A stretch of DNA of 64,000 nucleotides from Lederbergia galactosidilytica (GTDB taxonomy: Bacteria; Bacillota; Bacilli; Bacillales; Bacillaceae_C), in NCBI RefSeq assembly GCF_017873565.1, contig NZ_JAGGKH010000001.1, positions 310,001 through 374,000 on the forward strand, written 5' to 3'. Below are positions 34,747-42,472 of this stretch, one piece after another. Every line of letters starts with the position of its first letter. Within the stretch, counting starts at the first letter, position 1. The translations under genes and the position numbers were made by a program. Under the pieces are notes generated by a model. It saw only the letters and a list, made by a program, of their open reading frames with translations, did no database searches and was not told where the DNA came from.

Positions 34747-35074
34747 GCTTTTGGCATTCGGAGCACGATTTAGGAATGGAGCCTCGCATGAGTATGGGGG
34801 TGTTCATTTCAAATATCGGGTTCTCATCTTAGGTATGGGTTCTCGGCACGAATATGAGCTTCTAAGCCAAAGTATGGGTTTCCTTATTCGAAGTATGGGG
34901 TTCTCGGCACAAGTATGGGCTTCTCAGGATTTAAATGAAGTTCTTCTCCTAATTATGGGTTTCCCAAACCTAGTATGGGGTTCTCCACCAAGTTATGGGC
35001 TTCCTGGCATAAGTATGGGGTTCTCCACCAAGTTATGGGTTTCCTAGCACAAGTATGGGCTTCTTCGCTCATAC
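34735..35074 (+). repeat. Degenerate 20-bp tandem array, about 17 units
   Basis: About 17 head-to-tail units of 19-21 bp. The best preserved are ATGGGGTTCTCCACCAAGTT (twice), ATGGGGTTCTCGGCACAAGT, ATGGGTTTCCTAGCACAAGT and ATGGGCTTCCTGGCATAAGT. The consensus is ATGGGnTTCTnnnnnnAAGT, clearly related to the perfect array at 5429-5536. The 5' units are more diverged. Units are contiguous without spacers, so this is not a CRISPR array. The 100-codon open frame across it is a by-product. Confidence 0.93.
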
Positions 35075-35098
35075 GCAATCATTTATGATTTCCTATCT

Positions 35099-35130
35099 AA
35101 AAAGGATAGAACTTAAAGTCCTATCCCTTT
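35099..35130 (-). terminator. Terminator after fructokinase gene
   Basis: Minus strand AAAGGGATAGGACT ... AGTTCTATCCTTTTT hairpin with a T-run, about 15 nt past the stop at 35146. Confidence 0.82.
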
Positions 35131-35145
35131 CCCAAAAGTAAAACA

Positions 35146-36018
35146 TTAATTTTCTAACGCACGTTTAGCAAGCATAAGCGCACCTGTAATGCCGGCATCG
35201 TCGCCAAGTCCAGGTGGAACAATGTATTGATCAATATTTCCCAAAATTTGCGGGACCGCTACATATCCGTTTAATAATTCTTGGACTTTTCCTTGAATGA
35301 GTGGGAATAGTTGCTTTTGCTTCATGACGCCGCCACCCATAATAATTTTTTTCGGAGAAACAATTAAGATGAACTGCATCAAGGCTTGGGCTAAATAATA
35401 AGATTCCAGTTCCCAAACTCTCTGCTCGTCTTGAAGTTCCACACCCTTTTTCCCCCAGCGCTTTTCAATGGCTGGTCCTGCTGCCATGCCTTCCAAGCAA
35501 TCACCATGGTAAGGGCAGAATCCCTCATACTGATCATCAGCATGCCTTCTCACTAAGATATGCCCCATTTCTGGATGGGAGAGCCCTTGCAAAAGTTCAC
35601 CTTGTACAACCGCACCAGCACCAATACCTGTGCCGACCGTTATGTATAAACAACTATCCACATCTTGCGCAGCTCCTAACATCACTTCACCTAGGGCAGC
35701 CGCATTCACATCCGTGTTAAATTCCATTGGCACGTGTAGAGCGTCCTTTAGTGTTTGTAGAAAGGGATAATCCTTCCATCCCGGTTTCGGGGTTGAAGTG
35801 ATATTCCCGTATGTCGCACTATTTTTGTCAATATCGACTGGTCCAAAGGAACCAACACCCAATGCTTCAATTTCATGTTTTTTAAAAAACTCAATCACAT
35901 GAGGTATCGTATTTTCCGGAGTCAATGTATCAAGTTGAATCCGTTCAATTAATGTGCCATCCTCTTTCCCTACTGCACAAACAAATTTTGTACCGCCTGC
36001 TTCAATAGCTCCAAGCAT
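35146..36018 (-). CDS. gmuE: ROK family fructokinase (GmuE/ScrK type)
   Basis: 290 residues. ATP-binding AIEAGGTKFVCAVG (4-17), catalytic Asp in FNTDVNAAALGE (about 97-108), and the zinc site GHILVRRHADDQYEGFCPYHGDCLEGMAAG (His plus C-P-Y-H-G-D-C) typical of YdhR/GmuE fructokinases. It phosphorylates fructose and related hexoses such as mannose with ATP. GGAGTG precedes the ATG. In B. subtilis GmuE belongs to the glucomannan operon, which fits the mannosidase-rich surroundings. It lies 232 bp after a second ROK kinase, and the gap holds an inverted-repeat element. Confidence 0.92.
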   Translation of the reverse strand: MLGAIEAGGTKFVCAVGKEDGTLIERIQLDTLTPENTIPHVIEFFKKHEIEALGVGSFGPVDIDKNSATYGNITSTPKPGWKDYPFLQTLKDALHVPMEFNTDVNAAALGEVMLGAAQDVDSCLYITVGTGIGAGAVVQGELLQGLSHPEMGHILVRRHADDQYEGFCPYHGDCLEGMAAGPAIEKRWGKKGVELQDEQRVWELESYYLAQALMQFILIVSPKKIIMGGGVMKQKQLFPLIQGKVQELLNGYVAVPQILGNIDQYIVPPGLGDDAGITGALMLAKRALEN

Positions 36019-36054
36019 ATGCTAACACTCCGTCTCAAATGTATTTATAGAGGT

Positions 36055-36202
36055 TGTTCAAATAGTTCGCCATGTATCACAACTCAAGGCAGAAGAGTTT
36101 GTCTAAATTCCGCAAACATCCTTAGTTAATGCAAAAGTTAGCGATCTCACTATGGCCTATCACCGCAAGACAAGTGATTTCTTCTACTCTCCTATTTGAA
36201 CA
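36055..36202. repeat. 148-bp element with 11-bp terminal inverted repeats
   Basis: Perfect ends TGTTCAAATAG (36055-36065) and CTATTTGAACA (36192-36202) enclose sequence with aaagttagcgatctcactat. It fills most of the gap between the two ROK genes and is in their likely transcript. It is MITE-like and distinct in sequence from the 135-bp element at 15220. Confidence 0.65.
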
Positions 36203-36250
36203 TGCATTAATATGATTACACCTATATTAACATAAATATAGGGTTAAAAA

Positions 36251-37147
36251 TCAGCACTCATTCATTTTTTGATAATGATAAAGAGCACCTATTAGGCCTG
36301 CTTTATTCTTTTGCTTACATTCTTGTATTTTCATTTTAGTGGCGATCGCGGTTGGCACTTTGGCAATCTGCTTTTTCACATAAGGAATTAGCTCAGGGCG
36401 ACTACTAATTCCCCCACCAATGACAATCTTTTCAGGAGCGAAAATATGCATCAAATTGATAATACCAATGGAAAGTCGATCATAAAAAGAATGAATGATT
36501 TCCATCACCTCTGCATTCTGCTCATCATACAATTCAAACCATTCTTCTCCTGTTTTCTCCTCACCAAAATGCTTATTTAAGCGGGCAACCATATTCCAAG
36601 TGGAAGAATAGCGGCTGAAATTACGTTGCTCTAATAATTCTGGGATATCCGCATGTGTATCCAGCATCATCAAGCCAAATTCTCCTGCCATCCCTTCTAC
36701 CCCATGGACAATTTCATTGCGACTAAAAATCGCTCCACCGATTCCTGTTCCAATTGTGACACAAAGGAAGTTCTCACAATCTTGGGCATTTCCTTTCCAT
36801 TTCTCTGCTAGGGCCGCACAATTTGCATCATTCTCTACCTCGACTGGCACACCAAGATCAGCTAGCTCCTCTTTTATCTTTACACCAATCACATCCAGTA
36901 CAGCGCCAGCATATGACACATATCCAGTTTCCACATCTACCGCTCCAGGAATACTTAAAGCGAGCCCACTGAGTTCAGGATAAATTTCCTTCTGTTTAAA
37001 GAAAATCTCGCGGATTACTTTGAATATGGCCCCATCTCCTGTAGCAGGTGTTGGGAGTTTTTTCTCTGATAATATTTCAGCCCGCTCATTCATGACCGCA
37101 GTCTTGATCGAGGTCCCACCTATATCTAAAACTAAAAATTTCCTCAT
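36251..37147 (-). CDS. ROK family sugar kinase without zinc motif (BglK-like)
   Basis: 298 residues. LDIGGTSIKTAV (7-18) binds phosphate, EVENDANCAALAEKW contains the catalytic Asp, and VTIGTGIGGAIF and EKIVIGGGISSRPELI are family motifs. The cysteine zinc site of most ROK kinases is missing, as in beta-glucoside kinases and some N-acetylmannosamine kinases. The adjacent GH1 gene makes a kinase for beta-glucosides or released glucose/mannose plausible. GAGGTG lies 8 nt before the ATG at 37147; a TTG at 37153 is too close to it. It lies 54 bp after GH1. Confidence 0.9.
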   Translation of the reverse strand: MRKFLVLDIGGTSIKTAVMNERAEILSEKKLPTPATGDGAIFKVIREIFFKQKEIYPELSGLALSIPGAVDVETGYVSYAGAVLDVIGVKIKEELADLGVPVEVENDANCAALAEKWKGNAQDCENFLCVTIGTGIGGAIFSRNEIVHGVEGMAGEFGLMMLDTHADIPELLEQRNFSRYSSTWNMVARLNKHFGEEKTGEEWFELYDEQNAEVMEIIHSFYDRLSIGIINLMHIFAPEKIVIGGGISSRPELIPYVKKQIAKVPTAIATKMKIQECKQKNKAGLIGALYHYQKMNEC

Positions 37148-37201
37148 ATTCAATACACCTCATTGCCGGCATTTAGTCTTCTCCGGATTTTGTTGCATCC
37201 T

Positions 37202-38605
37202 CTATTCCTCAAACCCACTTTGCTCAGAGACGGAACGATACCATTCGCCGCTTTTTTTGATCGTGCGTTTGAAGTTATTGTTTAGATCTAGTGAAATAAG
37301 ACCATAACGATTTTTATAAGCATTTAACCATGACCAGTTATCGATAAATGTCCAAACATGGTAGCCTTTAACATTTGTTCCTTCTTCAAGAGCTTTATGA
37401 ACCCATTTAAGATGGCTCTTATAAAATTCGATTCGATAATCATCTTGAATTTGGCCGTTTTCATCGATAAAACGTCCTTCATCTTCCACACCCATACCAT
37501 TTTCGGAAATAAAGCAGGGAATATTACCGTAATTTTCGCGAACATTCACTAAAATATCGTAAATACCTTTTTCATAGATTTCCCAGCCGCGATACTTATT
37601 CATTTTCCGTCCATGCATCTCATGGAAATAATCAAAAAATCTTTCCGGTAAAAACGGGGCCTGTAAATTTGGCATATTTTCTTTTGCTTTAATTCGGCGT
37701 GGTTGGTAATAGTTAATTCCTAGTAGATCAACTGTATTATTAGCGATCAGTTCCAAATCACCTTCCAATACCTCAGGCGTAAATCCTTCCTCATCTAAAA
37801 GCTTAACTAGATCTTCTGGAAATTCTCCTTTTACAAATGGATCTAGAAATGAACGATTGAAGAAAAGATCCGCAATATGGGCAGCTTTTAAGTCTTCTGG
37901 ATGTTGGCTACGTGGATAAGATGGTGTAAGATTTAAAATCACACCAATTTCCCCTGCATACCCACCATCACGAAACGCTTGAACTGCTTTTGCCCCAGCT
38001 AAAACAGCATGAAAACCTGCCTGTACCCCTTTCTTAAAATCAAGCTCAGCAGGATAATGAAAACCATATAAATATTGACCTTCAACTGGTACAACTGGCT
38101 CATTATGTGTAAACCATTTTGTCACTAAATCCCCGAATTGTTCAAAACAAATTTTTGCATAACGCACATATGCCTCTACGACCTCACGGCTTGTCCAGCC
38201 ACCTTTTTCTTGCATCGACATCGGCATATCGAAATGATATAGGTTAATAAAAGGCTCAATCCCATTTTCCCGCATCGTTTGGAAAGCATCGCGATAAAAT
38301 CTTACAGCCTCTTGATTGACTTCTCCATCTCCAGTAGGAATTAATCTTGACCAAGAAATCGATGGTCGAAAACTATTATGGCCAAGCTCTTTCATTAATT
38401 GAATATCCTCTTTATATTGGTGATAAAAATTAGATGTGTTTTCTGGTCCTACCTCATCGAAGAAACGATTTGGCTCTTCTTTATACCAATGATCCCAAAT
38501 GTTTTCACCTTTTCCCCCTTCATGTGCCGCACCTTCCATTTGTGTCGCCGAGGAAGCAGATCCCCACCAAAAATCTTTTGGAAATTGATAGAATTGTTTT
38601 GTCAT
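37202..38605 (-). CDS. GH1 family beta-glycosidase
   Basis: 467 residues, full-length GH1 barrel. Acid/base E169 in THNEP and nucleophile E368 in ISENG. Near the substrate-6 pocket the sequence reads NWSWLNAYKNRYG (423-435): Ser425 and Tyr434 match the phosphate-binding pattern of 6-phospho-beta-glycosidases, while the expected Lys is shifted by one and the surrounding W-x-W resembles free-sugar enzymes. Specificity is therefore open. No signal peptide, so it acts on imported sugars. TAGGAGG precedes the ATG. A weak cre-like site (11 of 14) lies at 38718-38731. It leads the operon GH1-ROK-ROK. Confidence 0.92.
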   Translation of the reverse strand: MTKQFYQFPKDFWWGSASSATQMEGAAHEGGKGENIWDHWYKEEPNRFFDEVGPENTSNFYHQYKEDIQLMKELGHNSFRPSISWSRLIPTGDGEVNQEAVRFYRDAFQTMRENGIEPFINLYHFDMPMSMQEKGGWTSREVVEAYVRYAKICFEQFGDLVTKWFTHNEPVVPVEGQYLYGFHYPAELDFKKGVQAGFHAVLAGAKAVQAFRDGGYAGEIGVILNLTPSYPRSQHPEDLKAAHIADLFFNRSFLDPFVKGEFPEDLVKLLDEEGFTPEVLEGDLELIANNTVDLLGINYYQPRRIKAKENMPNLQAPFLPERFFDYFHEMHGRKMNKYRGWEIYEKGIYDILVNVRENYGNIPCFISENGMGVEDEGRFIDENGQIQDDYRIEFYKSHLKWVHKALEEGTNVKGYHVWTFIDNWSWLNAYKNRYGLISLDLNNNFKRTIKKSGEWYRSVSEQSGFEE

Positions 38606-39083
38606 TTTTAAAGACCTCCTATTTTCACATAGAATCCCTTTTCTATGTTCTTGTACTTAAAGTACATCGTTCTCAACCACCATAAATACGGTTACTACTT
38701 TTTAAATGAATTACCAATGTATGCGGTTCCGATAAACTACATAATAATTTTCCTAGTATATTTTTAAAATGTTTCTATTTCTAGAAACTTATTGATTCAA
38801 TCTAATTATATCCCACCCTCTAAATGAAAAGAAACTGGAGAAAAATAACTTTACCTGAAAAAATAAAAGCTTTAATAAAAAAACATAAAATCTTAATAAA
38901 GTTCCATAGCAATATAAGCGGATAAAACCTATAATAGCTTCGAGATCCTTTTTAAAAGTAATTCATCCATTCTCGGTCAGTAGGAAAACTCAAAAGTCTA
39001 CTCTACTAAATAGAATAGACCCCAACTTGTTCTATCATTTTTGTAAAGCCCTTTCAAATACATAAAAAAAGGAGTCATGACCA
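38606..39083. other. 478-bp divergent promoter region
   Basis: Lies between the minus-strand GH1 operon and the plus-strand GH38-GH3 operon. AT-rich, no gene. It carries a weak cre-like sequence (38718-38731) and a palindromic TGTAAAGCCCTTTCA (39040-39056 region) 30 nt before the GH38 start that resembles a cre with one extra base. Either could bring catabolite control to these operons. Confidence 0.45.
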
Positions 39084-42000
39084 GTGTATAATATTAACCA
39101 CTTACTTAGTCGCCTAAGTGAATTTCAGACAAGAGATTCTATTTCAATAGAAAACTGGCAAACAAAGCGTGCAGAATATACGGAACCAGTAAAATACAAA
39201 TTTAAAAATACAGAAACAGAAACTATCAATGTTGGTGACCATCTCATTGTTTCTGGTGAGACAATGTTTCTTGAAAATACGATTACCGTTCCAACTGAAT
39301 GGATCAATCAAGAGATCGGATTGGAATTTCTTGTTGGCCAACCCAATGTAAAAACGAATCATGAAGCTTTATTATCCATTGATGGTAAGCCCTATCATGG
39401 AATTGATCGCAATCGTAGTTTTGTCCCCTTTCCCAAAAAACAAGACAGGCTTACGTATCAAGTACAAATCGAATTATTTAACCCTGTTGCCCAAGTTGTT
39501 GATCGTTTAAATTTTCAAAATGAACCTGCTGAACATAGTCCTGCACCATTATCACTATTACAAAGTAGACTGGTCTGGATGAATACAGCTGTAGAAGATC
39601 TGCTCATCACAGTAAAAACCTATTTTGAAACAGCCCAGTTATTACCAGAGGGCGATCTGAGAAAAGATAAAATTATAAAGGCTTTGACATCTTTAGCAGA
39701 ACAAGTTCTTCATGAGCCTGGAGAGCAATTACATAACCAAGAATGGGTCCGTACAAAAGAAGAAAACTTGCTGAAGGAATTGAAAATGTCAGCAGATCCT
39801 GCAGCCGGAAAAATTCATATGGTTGGTCAATCTCATATTGACCTTGCTTGGCTATGGCCAGCAAAAGAAGCTGTCCGAAAATGTAGTCGAACCTTTTCTA
39901 CTATGAGTACATTACTGGATCAGTTTCCTGAATTCGGCTATGTGCAAAGTCAGCCCCAAGCTTTTGATTTCATAAAGGAACATTACCCTTCTATTTACGA
40001 GCGGGTCAAAGAGCATATTACTTCAGGGAGATGGGAACTTGTTGGCGGTATGTGGGTGGAACCAGACTTGAATATTCCTTCTGGTGAATCCCTTGTTAGG
40101 CAATTACTCTATGGCATGACATTTTACCAAGAGGAATTTGGCATTAAGCCGCGGATCGAATGGCTTCCCGATACATTTGGTTATTGTGCTTCCTTGCCCC
40201 AATTATTAAAAAAGGCCGGACTGGAATATTTCATGACTACTAAAATGAATTGGAATGATACGAACCTATTTCCTTATGACCTCTTTCATTGGGTGGGAAT
40301 CGACGGAACTAGTATTATCTCCTATTTAAATCACGGTGTGAACGAATATACACATCCGAAAGAAATTAAAGAACACTGGGATAGTTATAAGCAAAAAGCG
40401 GTACATCCCGAGCAGATGCTACTTTATGGCCATGGTGATGGTGGTGGCGGTGTAACGAGAGAAATGGTCCAATACGTTGAACGCTCTGAAAATCTCCCAG
40501 GCTTACCAAGTAGCACATTTAGTACAGCTCATGCGTTTTTTGATGGAATTAAGGAAGCTAATCCTGCCCTTCCATCTTGGAGTGGAGATATGTATCTTGA
40601 GCTCCATCGTGGCACCTACACCACCCAGGCCCATAATAAACGATGGAATCGTCAAGCTGAGGTGTTATACCGCGAAGCGGAAATTTGGGGAAGCTTTGCA
40701 ACATACTTTAACCAAAACCAACAATTAGCAGATTTACATGATGGTTGGAAACTACTATTATTCAATCAGTTCCATGATATTATTCCAGGAACTTCAATTC
40801 CAGAAGTATATGAAAAATCGGAAGCTGATTATGAGGAAATTTTCCATATCGGTCATCATGCAAAAGACCAAGCACTGCAAATATTGGAAAAACAAATTGA
40901 TACAAATGGAGACGGTACTCCGATTGTCATCTTTAATAGTTTGTCATGGACAAGAGCGGAAACAGTAGCGGTCAAAGGTGGAAATGAGCTATTCACAATG
41001 AGCGCTTATGATGAGCAAGGGAATTTGTTAGAATGTGATCTTCGTTCTATAGATGAAAAACAAGCGGAAATGTCTATCCATGTCCCAATGATCCCAGAAA
41101 TGGGCTATTGCACCATTTGGTTGAAAGAAACTAATAGTGATCATCAACTTGAAAAGCCGACATTCACTGGGCACTGGGAAACTGAAATTTATCAAGTAGA
41201 ATGGAATGCCAATGGAGAAATCACTCGTTTATATGATAAACAAGAAGATAGAGAAGTAGTGAAGCCTGGAGAAACAGCTAATCAGCTGCAATTTTTCCAT
41301 GACCGTCCACCTTTATGGGATGCCTGGGACATCGATCCTCGCTTTGAAAGCCAAGTGGCTGACCACGTGAAATTACAGTCTGTTGAAGTCATGCAAAAAG
41401 GACGCACAAAAGATATTTTACGTTTCAAATGGTCTGTTTCCAACTCTTTTATCGAACAAGATGTTATTTTCCATCACCATTCAAAACGGATCGATTTTGA
41501 AACAAATGTAGAATGGCAAGAAGAACATAAATTATTAAAAGTTGCTTTCCCTGTTGATATTATAACGGATAAAGCTACTTTTGAAATTCCTTTTGGAACT
41601 GTTGAGAGAGCGACTCATAATAATACAAGTTGGGAAACAGCCCAATATGAAGTGTGTGGTCATCGGTTTGCCGATTTATCTGAAGGAAATTATGGGGTTA
41701 GTTTATTAAATGATTGTAAGTATGGATATGATGTGAAAAATCATTTATTAAGATTGTCATTATTGCGTGCACCAAAATGGCCTGACTCACAAGCCGATAT
41801 AGGATCACATCAATTCACCTATTCTTTGTACCCACATCGCGGCAATTGGCGTGATGCGAATATTACAAGGAAAGGGTATGAGTTAAATCATCCTGTTACT
41901 GTCATCAAAACAGATCATCATGAAGGGAATTTACCAAGCCATCATAGCTTTGTAAAATCCCAAGCCAAGCATGTTGTATTGGATACAATTAAACCTGCTG

Positions 42001-42203
42001 AAGATGATAATGGGCTCATTATAAGACTTTATGAATCTACCGGTGGCAGAGAAGAAGCAAATCTACAATTACAGATTCCAATTAATGCGGTAGAAGAAAC
42101 GAACTTATTAGAAGAGCATATGGCAAATATGCCTGTCATCAACGGACAAGTCCGAAACAAATACAAACCTTATGAAGTGAAGACGATGCGTTTGCAGAAA
42201 TAG
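39084..42203 (+). CDS. GH38 alpha-mannosidase (1)
   Basis: 1039 residues, no signal peptide. An N-terminal beta domain (to about 240) precedes the GH38 catalytic domain: zinc ligands H251 and D253 in QSHIDLAWLW, nucleophile D363 in WLPDTFGY, GHGDGGGGVTREM, and FNQFHDIIPGTSIPEVYE, followed by the beta-sandwich half. The His two places before H251, usual in this family (H-T-H-I-D), is Gln here. It removes alpha-linked mannose from imported glycans. The start is GTG at 39084: AAAGGAG lies 9 nt upstream, and an ATG in another frame (39077) opens only four codons. Confidence 0.95.
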   Translation: MYNINHLLSRLSEFQTRDSISIENWQTKRAEYTEPVKYKFKNTETETINVGDHLIVSGETMFLENTITVPTEWINQEIGLEFLVGQPNVKTNHEALLSIDGKPYHGIDRNRSFVPFPKKQDRLTYQVQIELFNPVAQVVDRLNFQNEPAEHSPAPLSLLQSRLVWMNTAVEDLLITVKTYFETAQLLPEGDLRKDKIIKALTSLAEQVLHEPGEQLHNQEWVRTKEENLLKELKMSADPAAGKIHMVGQSHIDLAWLWPAKEAVRKCSRTFSTMSTLLDQFPEFGYVQSQPQAFDFIKEHYPSIYERVKEHITSGRWELVGGMWVEPDLNIPSGESLVRQLLYGMTFYQEEFGIKPRIEWLPDTFGYCASLPQLLKKAGLEYFMTTKMNWNDTNLFPYDLFHWVGIDGTSIISYLNHGVNEYTHPKEIKEHWDSYKQKAVHPEQMLLYGHGDGGGGVTREMVQYVERSENLPGLPSSTFSTAHAFFDGIKEANPALPSWSGDMYLELHRGTYTTQAHNKRWNRQAEVLYREAEIWGSFATYFNQNQQLADLHDGWKLLLFNQFHDIIPGTSIPEVYEKSEADYEEIFHIGHHAKDQALQILEKQIDTNGDGTPIVIFNSLSWTRAETVAVKGGNELFTMSAYDEQGNLLECDLRSIDEKQAEMSIHVPMIPEMGYCTIWLKETNSDHQLEKPTFTGHWETEIYQVEWNANGEITRLYDKQEDREVVKPGETANQLQFFHDRPPLWDAWDIDPRFESQVADHVKLQSVEVMQKGRTKDILRFKWSVSNSFIEQDVIFHHHSKRIDFETNVEWQEEHKLLKVAFPVDIITDKATFEIPFGTVERATHNNTSWETAQYEVCGHRFADLSEGNYGVSLLNDCKYGYDVKNHLLRLSLLRAPKWPDSQADIGSHQFTYSLYPHRGNWRDANITRKGYELNHPVTVIKTDHHEGNLPSHHSFVKSQAKHVVLDTIKPAEDDNGLIIRLYESTGGREEANLQLQIPINAVEETNLLEEHMANMPVINGQVRNKYKPYEVKTMRLQK

Positions 42204-42212
42204 CTTTTAGTT

Positions 42213-42454
42213 GAGTCAATTTCATAATTGCTTATTAATGATCAATACACGAACTTTTTTGTTAGATGGCATTGAATTGCTAGTCAATGTATTTCCTTAA
42301 CTTAGTTAATTGGAGCGGAAGGTGGCTACTCCAGGGGGATTAGCGTGACAGCTCACATAGCGAAGCTCACCGCCCCCCCCCCGGAAAGCGTCCACCTCAA
42401 GCGTAAATCAACGTTGTTCGGATTTGAATGCTAAAATCTCTATTATGAAATTGA
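42213..42454 (+). repeat. MITE-like repeat family 1, copy B (full)
   Basis: 242 bp with ends TCAATTTC ... GAAATTGA, containing the GC-rich core (tggctactcc, gcgtgacagctcac, cggaaagcgtccacc) absent from copy A. It fills nearly all of the gap between the GH38 and GH3 genes and ends 18 nt before the GH3 start codon. Confidence 0.9.
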
Positions 42455-42472
42455 TATTTAAAATAAATATAA

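Noticed and set aside
34745-35047. Open frame of 100 codons with repeating MGFS/WxS pattern
   Set aside because: It is the translation of the 20-bp tandem array (60 bp is 20 codons), has no ribosome site and starts inside the yvyE terminator.
34735-35074. CRISPR array
   Set aside because: Units are contiguous 20-mers without unique spacers, and no cas genes are present.
39077-39091. ATG at 39077 as the start of GH38 (1) or a leader peptide
   Set aside because: It reads only four codons before TAA in another frame; too short to support as a gene, though it overlaps the GTG start.
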